A DNA stretch of 64,000 bases from Histomonas meleagridis (Eukaryota; Parabasalia; Tritrichomonadida; Dientamoebidae), in NCBI GenBank assembly GCA_020186115.1, contig WSYJ01000099.1, positions 62,001-126,000 on the forward strand, given 5' to 3'. This document shows, piece by piece, positions 1-10,215 of the stretch. The translations under genes and the position numbers were made by a program. Numbering within the stretch: the stretch's first letter is position 1; each line of letters opens with the position of its first letter. The notes beneath the pieces were generated by a model, which was given only the letters and a program-made list of their open reading frames with translations, was not told where the DNA came from and searched no databases.

Positions 1-1725
1 TAGAAATAATAAATCTAATAAATATTTCCTTAAAAAAGCTAAAGCATTAATTGGCGATTTTTTTGATATATTTCCAAGTAATTCAATTGCAGCATTACTT
101 ACATTATAATCTTCATCTTTAACTAATGATGTAATACTATAAAATATATCATCTTTAGTTAAGAATTTATATGATTGTTCAGGAAATGATTTTAATGTCA
201 TCTCTCGAACTTTAGGATCAGGATCAGTCAACGATATTGTTATTAACTTATAAATGGTTCCGATTAATGTTGGGTTATTATCATATTTAAATTGAGATAA
301 TAAAGCGCGTGGTACATAACTTCGAATTAATGGATCTGATGTTAATAATAAAAGATCTAATTGATGTATTAACTCTGGTGAATTTATATTCGGACATAAT
401 GAAATAAATTCAAGTATTTCAGTGCCTTCGACTTCATTTAACTTCTTAGGTAATGATTCAATAAATGTCGGCATGATTTGATACCATAAATTTGGTATCT
501 TAGTAAATAATGGTGGTATTATTTGGACATAATCTTTAGTGATTTTGGTTTGTATTAAGATCGTAGCATATTTACTAATGTTTTGAACAATTGTAATCGG
601 ACAATTAATTGATAATTCTTTTAATAATTGAAACCCATTTGGAAATGGTGCTTCATTAGAGTTAACTAATAAATTGGTAAATACATTAACAAATTGTTGC
701 GAATATGGCTCATAATCTAAGTTCGGATATTGTTGTATAAGTTTCAATAATGATAACGTCATTAAAGAATTTACATTTTGCTTAAGATTAAATTCAAATA
801 AAATGTTTAAGATTTTGTTGAAATAAAAATCTTTAAACGTAATATGCTCAACATTCGATAATAAAACTAAGTCATAAATGGCTAATTCACGTAGTTCATT
901 TGGTGAATCTGTTAATACATTGGCAAAAAAATACATCAACTCAGACGCTTGATCACCAATTAATGATGGCCAATGCTCAATAATTGCGGCAAATATTAAA
1001 AATGAGCCAAGTTGTTGATGCAATGATTTTTTGAGATTTTGTTGCGCAAGTTCAAAAAGTGGAATTTTGGTATGAAGAGAATTAGTTGCTTGTGCTCTTT
1101 TATGAATCTGTAAATAAAGTTTAAGGGTTTCGTATCCAATGTCTCGAACATCCTTGCGATCATTTAAGATTATTTTGGTGTTTGTATTTATAAAAAGTGA
1201 GTTACTTAATAAAACAGATTTTGGTGAAAACTTCGCTAGAAAATATAAGAAAAAGGCGCTTGGAAGGACATTGGTTGAATTATAATTAAGACAGCTATTG
1301 ATTTTTTTCTCGACAAAATCACGTGTAACATATTTAAAAAGCTTGGAATATACAAATGAAATGAAAATACCAACTTGTTCATCACGTTTGGGATTTAAAG
1401 AATCTAAAATTGAAATTAATTTTGGATAATGATCTTTTCGAAGTTTAATAAGGGTATAAACAAGAGAAGCTATTTTAATACATTGACGTAGATCAGTTGT
1501 TTGGCGACTTATTGGGATGCTGGAAAGTGATTGCATTGTGGCATGAGAAAGAGATTCAAGTGACAATGTTGATAAACTGGAATATTCATCTGTTTTCATT
1601 TGTTTTGCTTGGTCAATGAGCGCCTGATAATTATATTTCGATTGACCTGAACTCATTTCCAGCTGCCCATTGAATGCGGCCGTTAAATTCAAGTTTTCGG
1701 TTAAGTTTTTTTCGGGGCGCCCCAT
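1..1725 (-). CDS. TOR-like PIKK kinase, N-terminal HEAT region (partial)
   Basis: The open frame reads on the minus strand from ATG at 1725-1723 and runs off the window at base 1 (575 codons seen). It is all alpha-helical HEAT-type repeats. The last ~90 residues seen contain TDPDPKVREMTLKSF, and near the edge SPINALAFLRKYLLDLL. Both match in order and spacing the HEAT region of TOR kinases, where a TDPD motif is followed ~55 residues later by a NPAxVxPxLRK motif. TOR is the nutrient-sensing Ser/Thr kinase of the PIKK family; FAT, kinase and FATC domains would lie beyond the edge, so kinase activity cannot be confirmed. The N-terminus is shorter than in animal TOR. Another HEAT-repeat PIKK is the main alternative. 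No clear Inr, M3 or M5 was seen at the start. Confidence 0.65.
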   Translation of the reverse strand, partial: MGRPEKNLTENLNLTAAFNGQLEMSSGQSKYNYQALIDQAKQMKTDEYSSLSTLSLESLSHATMQSLSSIPISRQTTDLRQCIKIASLVYTLIKLRKDHYPKLISILDSLNPKRDEQVGIFISFVYSKLFKYVTRDFVEKKINSCLNYNSTNVLPSAFFLYFLAKFSPKSVLLSNSLFINTNTKIILNDRKDVRDIGYETLKLYLQIHKRAQATNSLHTKIPLFELAQQNLKKSLHQQLGSFLIFAAIIEHWPSLIGDQASELMYFFANVLTDSPNELRELAIYDLVLLSNVEHITFKDFYFNKILNILFEFNLKQNVNSLMTLSLLKLIQQYPNLDYEPYSQQFVNVFTNLLVNSNEAPFPNGFQLLKELSINCPITIVQNISKYATILIQTKITKDYVQIIPPLFTKIPNLWYQIMPTFIESLPKKLNEVEGTEILEFISLCPNINSPELIHQLDLLLLTSDPLIRSYVPRALLSQFKYDNNPTLIGTIYKLITISLTDPDPKVREMTLKSFPEQSYKFLTKDDIFYSITSLVKDEDYNVSNAAIELLGNISKKSPINALAFLRKYLLDLLFL

Positions 1726-2047
1726 TCGGGATCGGTATTGTCACTTTTGGTGCTTAAACGTTTAAGTGCATGAAAATTATTATCCAATTATTTATTAGTA
1801 ACGATAGGGTACCGAAAGTGACCATCTTAATATGAGTATTCAATTCATAATGAAATAAGCAAATTTGAAAATCAACACTAAGATATTAGGATAATAGATT
1901 GGTCTTGGTTTAGTTGATAGGAAATTCAATGATTAAAGATTGTTTTTATCAGAAAAACGCGGCACAGAGAAAATTAGTTTTTTGTCCTTCGACTTTGCAT
2001 TTTCATAAAAATTAAACAAAGATTCCACAAACTTTACTAAATCACGT
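1726..2047. other. Intergenic, no gene seen
   Basis: About 320 bases between the TOR-like start and the PROPPIN stop. A short palindrome (TTAAACGTTTAA, near 1754-1769) lies just upstream of the TOR-like ATG. No ORF or RNA gene was recognised. Confidence 0.5.
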
Positions 2048-3016
2048 TCAAACCTCCAATTTCCTATCGCATATTGGTACGACCATTCCCTTCTCTATGT
2101 CAAGTCTAAACTGTTTGAATGATCCGTCATCTGAAATTCCTGTGATTACGTAACCCGCAATATCGAATTGGCAGTGGAAGTCCGCTCCCTTTGGAAGTTC
2201 ATAGTTAAACTTCGATCTTATGGACGACTTTACTTCACTGTTCGCGCGTTCTGCAGGTGTTGGAATTGCAAACACGTGCATTGTCCCACGCTTTGTGGTC
2301 ATGATGAAGAAGTTTGAGAGGTGATCAAATGCTATTCCGCTTACTTTAGCAGAATGAAGCCCGCGCTTAAACTTGGCAATTAATTTGAGTTCGAGTACGG
2401 ACCATAAATATATTGTACGACCTTCATTAACAACTGTAGCAAATAGTTGGCCTTTAGAATCAAAAGCAAAAAAGTTAACTCGTGAAAAAGGAACTGGAAT
2501 TTCCCCAAGTGTATATCCTGGATCATGATAATCAGCAATGATGATGGAGTTACCACTGGGTGAAGGAATGGCACAAAGATTAAGAGAATTTGATTGAACT
2601 AGAGTAACACAAAATTTGGAAGGAGACGGATTAAGTGTAGTATATGTAAGTTCAAAATCACAACAATCATAGAAGTTGATATGATCACCATGAACAACAA
2701 CAAGGCAGTCGGCACGGAAAATAAGATCATAAATGGGAATATCGTCTAAATCAATAAGTCTAACAACTTTATCATTGACACAATCCCAAAGTACAACGGT
2801 TGACTTCTTAAACCCTTCTAATGAATCATCTCCAGTGGCGGCGACTAAATTAGAATCACTGAGAATGGAAAGACAATTTGCTCCACCACCTGGAAAAATG
2901 GCTTCATATAAGACAATACCACTGGCGCACTCATAGATAATGAATCCACGCGATGTTGCAAGACCGATTTGCTCGTTTCTTTGGTCAAAAGAGATGTGTC
3001 GTCTGGATTCTTCCAT
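2048..3016 (-). CDS. PROPPIN (Atg18/WIPI-type) beta-propeller
   Basis: A 322-residue WD-type beta-propeller. The key sign is FKRGLHSAKVSGIAFD, followed by FFIMTTKRGTMHVFAIP: this is the PROPPIN signature in which an (F/L)RRG motif on blade 5 forms two phosphoinositide sites and is followed by a conserved blade 6. Here the second residue is Lys (FKRG), a conservative change that keeps two basic residues. Family role: binding PI3P/PI(3,5)P2 on phagophores and endosomes in autophagy and membrane fission. An ATG also exists at 3061, but the M3 promoter element at 3025-3032 lies inside that 15-residue extension, so the start at 3016 (MEESRRH) is preferred. The gene is on the same strand as PWP2 upstream. 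Confidence 0.8.
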   Translation of the reverse strand: MEESRRHISFDQRNEQIGLATSRGFIIYECASGIVLYEAIFPGGGANCLSILSDSNLVAATGDDSLEGFKKSTVVLWDCVNDKVVRLIDLDDIPIYDLIFRADCLVVVHGDHINFYDCCDFELTYTTLNPSPSKFCVTLVQSNSLNLCAIPSPSGNSIIIADYHDPGYTLGEIPVPFSRVNFFAFDSKGQLFATVVNEGRTIYLWSVLELKLIAKFKRGLHSAKVSGIAFDHLSNFFIMTTKRGTMHVFAIPTPAERANSEVKSSIRSKFNYELPKGADFHCQFDIAGYVITGISDDGSFKQFRLDIEKGMVVPICDRKLEV

Positions 3017-3024
3017 TTTTGCTA

Positions 3025-3032
3025 TAACGGTT
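3025..3032 (-). promoter_or_regulatory. M3-type core promoter element (PROPPIN gene)
   Basis: On the minus strand the bases read AACCGTTA and fit the trichomonad M3 consensus (D-R-C-S-G-Y-T-D), a Myb recognition-like core element. It ends 8 nt upstream of the ATG at 3016 and decides between the two possible start codons. Confidence 0.6.
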
Positions 3033-3634
3033 AATAAACGATACACCACGCATTTTTGCATAAAAAATCTTTCTAAGAACGTTATTGAAATTTCGAAAAA
3101 TGTGTAAAAATTTGATTTGATTTTGATCGTTTTCGTAGGGAAAGTTTGAATGATTTGTGAACTCAGTTCACTGAACTGTCTAAAAATGTCTTTGTGTGTT
3201 TTTTTAAAGCTATAGCAATAATATTATTATAAGTATACTAGCAATAATATTAATATGATTATTTGTCGAAAAATTTTCAAATTACATTGCATAATTTTAT
3301 AATGAAGAGTGAAGATATATTTATAATATTATGACCTTAATGTTGAATCAGATAATAAAAGAAGATGCTAGTACAGTAAAAAATGCTCAATTCAATTAAT
3401 CATAAATGAATCACTTCATAAAGCAATGTTAACATTAACTTAAGTTAATTTAGAAATGAGTTTTATAATTAAATTTTTTCAAATTTGCAATTTGCCATGT
3501 GTATTGATAGAGCTGATTTTTTATAATTTCAAACATATTGTTACAAATCAAATAATTTTTATTTAATTTTTGATATCATTAACAGTCAAAACGATGTAAT
3601 ATCATTTATTTATATATCATTTATTCATTACATT
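3033..3634. other. Intergenic, AT-rich
   Basis: About 600 bases between the PROPPIN promoter and the 3' end of PWP2. Very AT-rich with many short A/T runs; no ORF, tRNA or repeat was recognised. Confidence 0.5.
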
Positions 3635-6136
3635 TTATTCTTCTGCTTCTAGTTCTGGTACTGGATCTGGTTGACCGCACAAAAAGTTCATTAAGTCCAA
3701 ATTCGCTCTTGCAGTATTCATCACCTGATCCACTCTAAAAGACAAAGATTTTTGCAACAAATGTGCTGCAGGGACTGCAGTTTTATCCTTCATAATTTTA
3801 TGCGTATGAAACACTAACATTGATTTGATCCATCTCAACACTAATTCCACCTGTGGGTTTTTAAGTGCTTCTGCCAAAAACTGCAAAAAATCTGCAGCGT
3901 ATTTTGAAGGGATATGACTTACCACGAAATCGATTCCTTCTACAGGTATATTTGTCAAAGTCGAAAACAACAATTGTCTTTCAGTATGACCCAATCTAAT
4001 ACCCATAATTATAGCTTTCACATATTCCTTTTGTTCTAATGCTTCTTTGACATGTAAAGGAGTAATATCAGTCTCTAATTCTATAGGATCGACAATTATT
4101 TGATCCGAACTAACATAAATCAATAACCCTTCAGGTGTTGCCACTCCAAAACCTCTTCCTGTTGGACACCATTTAGCATCGAAGATTGAAGCTGTAATTA
4201 CTTCCCTTTGACCCAATTTAGCATCTAAGATTTGTTGTGCTACACCAGACCCATGATATTTCTTAATATAACCATCTACGCCTGAATATTCTTCATTAAC
4301 AGTATATTGAATTCTACGCATTAATAATTTGCGTTTGACATTATATATACATAAAAACTTAGATCGACCACCACATATAATATAAGAACTATCAGGCGAA
4401 AAATCAATTGAATCGAAATACCACTTTGTCGACTTAGCTGATATTTCTTCATCATATAATTTTCCACCTCGAGCATCATTCGATATTTCAATTTCGCCAA
4501 CATATTCATTAGTATCAGGATTATACATAATTAATCTTCCCAATGAATTAGCAATACATAATGTATTCCCATCAGGTGATATAGCTATATCTGTTACTTC
4601 TCCTCGAGCTTCTAATCCAACAGAAGAATGTGAATCCAAAAAGTCCCATATACGAACAGTACCATCCCATGAGCCACTTACTAATCTCATCATTTGTGTA
4701 AATGCTACAGAACTAACAGGTCCTGAATGTCCCGTAAGTGTTTCTAAAAGTTTCCCAGTCGTCATTGCCCATAAATATATTTCCATTCCTCCTCTACCAC
4801 AAGCGGCCACGAATTCACAATGTGAATCAATTGCAACTCTTGAGAATTCAACATGATTATTTTCGATGGAGAAAGTACGGAAACATCTTCCACGTACAAC
4901 ATCAAATGCTTTACATGTACCATCAAATGATGCTGTAACTACTGTTCGCCCACTTTCTCCAAATGCTATATCATTAATTGGTCCTTTATGTTCATCAAAT
5001 GTTGAAAGACAACATCCTGTTTGTGTATCCCATATTTTAAGTTTACCATCATCACCTCCTGTTGCTACTACAACGCCATTTGGTGAATATGCAAAACATT
5101 TAACACCTCCAAAATGTGATAACGTTCGTTGCGCAACAGAACCGTTTTGTAAATCCCATACAATTAATTCGCCTAATTTACCTGATGTAATAGCGGCATA
5201 TTTATCGGAGACGGCAATAGAACTCACACGCTCATTTGAAAACGTAACAGATGCAGATGACTTAAGGTTCGTTTGTTGGTTAGGGACCGAATAAACTTTG
5301 AAACTGCCATCGGTAAAACCGCAGACAAGAAAACCGTTTTTGTATGATGCGGCGACAATGTTTTGGAACTTGTTCTTGGGCGAATCAAAGTTCTCTTCAT
5401 CCAGACGACGCTTGCTAACAATTTGTACTGTGAAATCATCGGAAATGGACCAAACAAAAACAGAGCCATCTTGACCAAGTGACATTATCGTTTTGTTATC
5501 TTCGATAAAGGTAGCGAAAATAGGTTTGCCACGATGCCCGGCAAGAGTAATAGGAACAAAGTCTTCAACAGGATCAGTCATAAAAAGACGAATTGTCATA
5601 TCTGATGAACATGTTACAAATAATGAGCCGTCTGGTGAAAAATCAATATGATTGATAGAATCGTAATGACCACCAACACTCTTTTCATGAACAAATGGTT
5701 TTAATGCAGTAACTTCTGAGGGATCTTTGTATATCGTGAGTTTGTTTGAACTAGCAACTGCAAATCCTTTTTTGTTTGGTGCAAATGCTAAGGCCGTTAT
5801 TGGCTTCTTGAAACGTCTTTGATAGTGGAAGCCATTATTTGAGAAATTACTGATGATAACATAATTTTTTCGATCTGCTGTAATTACATAATTTCCACAT
5901 TTAGATACTGCAACATGTGTAATTGTTGATCTGTGCTCTAGCCTTTGTGTTTGGACTTGACTTCGTGAAACATCAAAAATTGAAAGACGATTTCCTTCTG
6001 GAAGTAAAAGCTTTTCGCCACTTTGATCAAAACAAATAGTGGCACCACTGTAAGTGCCACTTATTAAATTAGAAAACACAAAATCTAGAGAAGAACCACT
6101 CATTAATGGTCGAAAAATACGAACAAAGTCATTCAA
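3635..6136 (-). CDS. PWP2: PWP2 (UTP1), U3 snoRNP WD-repeat protein
   Basis: An 833-residue protein with two tandem WD40 propellers and a C-terminal helical Utp12-type domain (about residues 690-800). The N-terminus, SNLISGTYSGATICFDQSGE followed by LLLPEGNRLSIFD, is the characteristic start of PWP2. Clear WD blades end in IRLF, LKIWD and VRIWD. Length is close to yeast and animal PWP2. In the UtpB subcomplex of the small-subunit processome it helps assemble U3 snoRNP on pre-rRNA in the nucleolus. The C-terminus is acidic (VPELEAEE). The ATG at 6136 is 19 nt downstream of a consensus Inr, which supports this start. Confidence 0.93.
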   Translation of the reverse strand: MNDFVRIFRPLMSGSSLDFVFSNLISGTYSGATICFDQSGEKLLLPEGNRLSIFDVSRSQVQTQRLEHRSTITHVAVSKCGNYVITADRKNYVIISNFSNNGFHYQRRFKKPITALAFAPNKKGFAVASSNKLTIYKDPSEVTALKPFVHEKSVGGHYDSINHIDFSPDGSLFVTCSSDMTIRLFMTDPVEDFVPITLAGHRGKPIFATFIEDNKTIMSLGQDGSVFVWSISDDFTVQIVSKRRLDEENFDSPKNKFQNIVAASYKNGFLVCGFTDGSFKVYSVPNQQTNLKSSASVTFSNERVSSIAVSDKYAAITSGKLGELIVWDLQNGSVAQRTLSHFGGVKCFAYSPNGVVVATGGDDGKLKIWDTQTGCCLSTFDEHKGPINDIAFGESGRTVVTASFDGTCKAFDVVRGRCFRTFSIENNHVEFSRVAIDSHCEFVAACGRGGMEIYLWAMTTGKLLETLTGHSGPVSSVAFTQMMRLVSGSWDGTVRIWDFLDSHSSVGLEARGEVTDIAISPDGNTLCIANSLGRLIMYNPDTNEYVGEIEISNDARGGKLYDEEISAKSTKWYFDSIDFSPDSSYIICGGRSKFLCIYNVKRKLLMRRIQYTVNEEYSGVDGYIKKYHGSGVAQQILDAKLGQREVITASIFDAKWCPTGRGFGVATPEGLLIYVSSDQIIVDPIELETDITPLHVKEALEQKEYVKAIIMGIRLGHTERQLLFSTLTNIPVEGIDFVVSHIPSKYAADFLQFLAEALKNPQVELVLRWIKSMLVFHTHKIMKDKTAVPAAHLLQKSLSFRVDQVMNTARANLDLMNFLCGQPDPVPELEAEE

Positions 6137-6151
6137 ATAAAAATTTAATTT

Positions 6152-6157
6152 TAGTGA
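6152..6157 (-). promoter_or_regulatory. Initiator (Inr) of PWP2
   Basis: The minus strand reads TCACTA, matching the trichomonad Inr TCA(+1)YW. The predicted +1 A is at 6155, giving a 19-nt 5' UTR, typical of trichomonads. An M3-like AACGGTCA (one mismatch) lies immediately upstream. Confidence 0.7.
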
Positions 6158-6474
6158 CCGTTAATTTTTTTTAAAAAATGAATTTGGTGTTCTGCTCAAT
6201 TATTTAATGGATATTATTAAATTTTTTGTGTTCTAATATGCAATTTCACTAGCGTTTTTGTAGTTTTATATTACAAAATGAAATTGCAGATAGATCGATC
6301 GCACAAAGAAACAGCAATTTGTTTGCGTTTTATTGCTTGTTACTTTCTATTTATCTTATTGTATTCATAAAAAATGGATGTTCTGTTTTTTGAATTATTT
6401 CAAAATTACAAAAATCAAAGAATTTCTTTTGTAACCAAAAAATCATAGTTAAAATGATACCTTTATTGAATCAT
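6158..6474. other. Intergenic, AT-rich
   Basis: About 320 bases between the PWP2 promoter and the stop of RPL10. It contains a GATCGATCG palindrome near 6293. No coding sequence was seen. Confidence 0.5.
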
Positions 6475-7110
6475 TTAGTTAGCCTTATTTGGAATTGGGC
6501 CACGGCGGTATACACGGCGCATGTGATTACCACATTCAACAATCTTACCTGAAGCAAGGTATTCTTTGTATTCTTGAAGTGTATATGGTGTGAAGCCAAC
6601 CTTTGATGAAACAATAACCTTTGATTTTCCTGGGAATTTGAATGATGCACGACGGAAGGCTTCAATGGCATTCTTAAGGCCATCCTTTGGTGCACGGACG
6701 GACATAATGCATTGTGGGTGGTTAACACGGGAAACCATACCATTTGGTTTACCGAAGGCATGACGCATACCAGTTTGAAGTCTATCTGCACCTGCAGTGG
6801 AAAGCATCTTGTTGATACGGAGAACATGGAATGGGTGAAGATTGATACGGATGTGATATGCTTTACCCATTGTCTTCATCATATAACGGTTGGAGCTAAC
6901 ACGAGCAGCTTCAAGAGCTTCAGCAGAAATGTTTTGTCTGTGTTCAAGATAGATAAGACGAACACAATATGGGAAAACGTGTGCTGTGGCTTGTTTTGTA
7001 CCAGTTTCATAACGTTGAAGACGTGGATCTGGAACACCACGGCAGAAGCGGGATTTTGGATAAGGAGCACTCTTGAAGTAGCGATAGCAACGAGCTGGAC
7101 GACGACCCAT
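6475..7110 (-). CDS. RPL10: 60S ribosomal protein uL16 (L10)
   Basis: A complete 211-residue protein with the family's invariant start [13 protein letters not shown], followed by [16 protein letters not shown]. Length matches eukaryotic uL16 (about 214). The central [27 protein letters not shown] stretch contains the conserved P-site loop that reaches toward the peptidyl transferase centre. Codon use is the G/C-richer pattern expected of a highly expressed gene. The start is unambiguous. The gene is divergent from the small ORF at 7303 with ~190 bp between start codons. A near-Inr CCACTA lies ~12 nt upstream of the ATG. Confidence 0.97.
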   Translation of the reverse strand: MGRRPARCYRYFKSAPYPKSRFCRGVPDPRLQRYETGTKQATAHVFPYCVRLIYLEHRQNISAEALEAARVSSNRYMMKTMGKAYHIRINLHPFHVLRINKMLSTAGADRLQTGMRHAFGKPNGMVSRVNHPQCIMSVRAPKDGLKNAIEAFRRASFKFPGKSKVIVSSKVGFTPYTLQEYKEYLASGKIVECGNHMRRVYRRGPIPNKAN

Positions 7111-7302
7111 GGGACCTAGTGGTTGTCAAAACTTCCAAAACGATCGAATCAGCCTCAAATTTATTTTGAATTGTAGTTCGTAACGGCTGAGTTAAACGAT
7201 CGAATTTTATTCATTTATTTACTTTTTGAGTACTTTGTGACAACGTTGGGGAGGTCCAATTTTGCCGCCATTTTTATAATAAAACCCAAAAAAACGGTAC
7301 GT

Positions 7303-7749
7303 ATGACCGACCCAATTGAGCATCAATTTAACCAGCAACCAAACCAACCAGAAACTTTAAGTGAGGAAGGGCTAAACAGTGTTATGGGATTTAATACAAT
7401 TCAAGAATCAACAAATTCAACTGAACAAAAAGATCCTCCACAACAGACAAATGAACAAAACATAACAGAAACAGGTAACCAACAACTTCAATTTGAACAA
7501 CAAATAGAAATTCCATATGGTTTTGATGATCCATATTATCAAACAATTCTTACAATATATGCTTTCTTTAATCAAACAGTACCAATAACAACCATAATGA
7601 ATGCAATTCATCAAGCAGCTGGAGATGTTACACTTGCTGTTCAAAGAATTTCACAAAATAATTCATATAAATATGATGAACCGTGCGACTTTTCTTATCA
7701 AAAAATATATGCTCCCAAGGAAAAAATTGAACAATACTTTTCCTTTTAG
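7303..7749 (+). CDS. Small Gln/Asn-rich hypothetical protein
   Basis: A 148-residue protein of unknown function. Residues 1-60 are Gln/Asn/Thr-rich and probably disordered. Residues ~75-125 look helical; the segment TTIMNAIHQAAGDVTLAVQR resembles a UBA/CUE-like three-helix fold (a short hydrophobic motif with a D/N-x-x-x-A-V-x pattern), but the match is weak. The open frame extends upstream only through GTG at 7237, so the ATG at 7303 is taken as the start. Divergent from RPL10. Confidence 0.6.
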   Translation: MTDPIEHQFNQQPNQPETLSEEGLNSVMGFNTIQESTNSTEQKDPPQQTNEQNITETGNQQLQFEQQIEIPYGFDDPYYQTILTIYAFFNQTVPITTIMNAIHQAAGDVTLAVQRISQNNSYKYDEPCDFSYQKIYAPKEKIEQYFSF

Positions 7750-8076
7750 TTTCATAAAAAAAAACATTATTTTTGAATTTCTCATCGGAACAAAACTTCA
7801 ATATTTTTGTTTTCACCATACAGGGTGAAACTTTACTAAGATTTTATTAAAATCATTTAATAAATTTTGGATTTTCATTTTTTCGAAAAAGAAATTTATT
7901 AACGTTTTTGGGGTGACCTCCTAAACGATCGTTTTCCAAAAAGGGCATTTTTTGCACTTAAATTTGGTGGTTTTTTAATCCAAAAAGTTTTAATGGAGAA
8001 CCGCTAACCGTTTCCTTATTTGGTCGCATTCGATTCAATTTCGAAAATTTTAGTGAAGTCAAAAACAAAAATTTCG
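7750..8076. other. Upstream region of the IBD gene
   Basis: Contains an M3-consensus AACCGTTT at 8006-8013 (63 nt before the ATG) and an AACGATCGTT palindrome near 7923. The sequence between is AT-rich with no other feature seen. Confidence 0.45.
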
Positions 8077-8760
8077 ATGTGCGAAGAATCAAATTGTCTC
8101 CAAACCAAAAAGCCAAATTATTGGGAATTACTCACAGAAGAAGACAAAGTGCGGTACTTAGAACTTCAAAAAAAGTTTTCTTCATCAGAATACAAGAATA
8201 GAAGAAACAAAAGCAAAGAAACTTTTCAAACATTAATTGACCAAATTAAAAGCTTTGTTGTTAGAGACGATGGAAATATCATCCAAAGATCATTGGTTTG
8301 TGGAATTGTATGGCTTGATCATGGAATTGCTATCAATACACACCAATTATGCTTGCTCACTGATAAGTGTAAGTCTTCTATAAATGGCTCGTTCCAATTA
8401 ATTGGGTATGGAACGGTTCCAGTTGGTGCTGAATCTTCAAGTGATCTTATTAACACATTCCCTTTCTTAAAGAATAATTTCCCTGAGCTCCGCCAATGGA
8501 CAATTCGTCAAAGAGTTGAACCAGCTCCTTCTTTAAAGATTCAAGAAGAGTCACCTGCACCAAATGGATTTGAAGATAACACCGAATATATGTGTGAAAC
8601 AAGTACATATGATGCACCACAAGTTGCCTTAACAGAAACTAATCAAGATCAATCATTTTCATTCTCAACAAATTTCGAAAAATACAACCAAGATGTCAAT
8701 GAATCTCCTGAGCCATTAGATGATTCATTTTACGACATCGACTTTGATTTCTTTTTCTAA
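8077..8760 (+). CDS. Initiator-binding-domain protein (IBP39 family)
   Basis: A 227-residue protein. Residues ~12-115 match the IBD, the winged-helix DNA-binding domain known from trichomonad IBP39, which recognises the Inr of protein-coding genes. Diagnostic elements: LTEEDKVRYLELQKKF, the segment around RSLVCGIVWLDHGIAINTHQL, and CKSSINGSFQLIGYGTVP, with invariant CG-W and KSSIN-GY positions. The remaining ~110 residues are acidic, Ser/Pro-rich and end in DFDFFF; they do not resemble the IBP39 C-domain. The protein is shorter than the ~39 kDa founder, so it is probably a paralogue with a different partner or activation region. Start: the frame reaches back to TTG at 8020, but the first ATG is 8077. 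A gene-family diagnostic for parabasalids. Confidence 0.88.
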   Translation: MCEESNCLQTKKPNYWELLTEEDKVRYLELQKKFSSSEYKNRRNKSKETFQTLIDQIKSFVVRDDGNIIQRSLVCGIVWLDHGIAINTHQLCLLTDKCKSSINGSFQLIGYGTVPVGAESSSDLINTFPFLKNNFPELRQWTIRQRVEPAPSLKIQEESPAPNGFEDNTEYMCETSTYDAPQVALTETNQDQSFSFSTNFEKYNQDVNESPEPLDDSFYDIDFDFFF

Positions 8761-9088
8761 TTTTACAGATCTGTCAATAAAAGATAAATAATTAAGATAT
8801 TAATTCATATGGATTTTTTGTGTGTTGATATTTTCGAGATTTAGGTTCTTTTATTAAAAATTATTTTAAAAGTAAGGAACAGACTTAAATACAGGGACAC
8901 AATTAAATTCACAGCTGTTATGTATTTTTATATTCAGGTGCATACATAACATGAAATGGCATATTAAAAGATATTCATTAGGGCCTCTACGTTGGCAAAA
9001 ATTGACTACATAATTAGTTGTTGACTAAGAATATACTATGATATAAAGCTCGGATTTTCGTGTACCGACACTTTTGCCGATAGTTTAC
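8761..9088. other. Intergenic, no gene seen
   Basis: AT-rich spacer between the IBD gene and the dead ankyrin gene. No ORF or repeat was recognised. Confidence 0.5.
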
Positions 9089-9089
9089 A

Positions 9090-10215
9090 CAGGAGAAATA
9101 CAGAATTTTCAAGAAGTAATTTGACTATTTCTGTATGACCATTTTCAGATGCCCACATAGGTGCTGTATTAAATATTTTAAATAATTTTCAAATATTATT
9201 TTGATATATAAAATTATTAAAACAAACATTAAATAATATAAATAAATATCTTTAGCATTAATATCAATTCCTTCTTGTTCAAGAAGTAATTTAACTATTT
9301 CTGTATGACCATTTAAAGATGCCCAAATAAGTGCTGTTTGAAATAATTTAAATAATTTCCAAATATTATTTTGAAATATCAAATTGTTAAAATAAAAATT
9401 ATCTTTAGCATTAATATCAATTCCTTCTTGTTCAAGAAGTAATTTAACTATTTCTGTATGACCATATTCAGATGCATACATAAGTGCTGTATTAAATATT
9501 TTGAATAATTTCCAAATATTATTTTGAAACAATAAATTATTAAAATAAATATTAAATAAAACAAATAAATATCTTTAGCATTAATATCAATTCCTTTTTG
9601 CTTTAAAATGTAGGAAACAAGTTCAATATTTCCTGAAAATGAAGCAAAAACTAAAAAATTTATCTGGAAGTTGATTATTTTTAATTAAAAATATTACAAA
9701 AAATATATTTCCAATTTTTGCTGCTTCATTAATATATTTTCATTAATTTTCATTCCATCTTTTTCTATATATGTAAAAATTTCATAATTAAAATACAAAA
9801 CGCATTTTACTCCTAATTCTTCGAATTTTTTAATTTTTTCGAATTTATTGTCATAAATATATTTAAAGATATCATTTCAATGAAATCTAATTGCTGTTTC
9901 AAATGCACCTACAAAAATTTTAATAATTTCATCTTCTTTCGTTTGAATTATATTTATATAATTTAAATATGTTTCAATTGTTTCTCTACGTGATAAAAAT
10001 GCAGAACAAACAAAATCTATTATGAAATGATTAAATGTATAGGAAAATTTTCATCAAATAAATTCATTGTTTGTGCAACATGTCATGTCAAATCAATATA
10101 TTTTTCTGTTAAATTAAATATAGCCTGCTCAAAAGAAATCAATTTTTGAAAGTAAGTATTTTAGCTTGATGTTTTGGATGAATCTAATGCATTTTTATTA
10201 CATTTGCTCATTTTT
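9090..10215 (-). pseudogene. Decayed DUF3447-type ankyrin gene
   Basis: Reading on the minus strand, 9830-10215 holds fragments of the same N-terminal domain as the ankyrin genes at 43.2 and 47 kb (for example TAIRFH...NDIFKYIYDNKF), interrupted by several stops and frame changes. It is followed by three ankyrin units between 9600 and 9090 (TALMYASEYGHTEIVKLLLE and relatives). Two neighbouring units are joined in frame by 63-nt spacers (open frame 9125-9532); the next spacer is the 80-nt form and breaks frame. No intact start. It is best read as a dead copy, although the unit-plus-spacer pattern is the same as in the other arrays. Confidence 0.75.

Noticed and set aside
4866-5294. 142-codon plus-strand open frame
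   Set aside because: Antisense shadow of PWP2 WD repeats with no promoter or homology.
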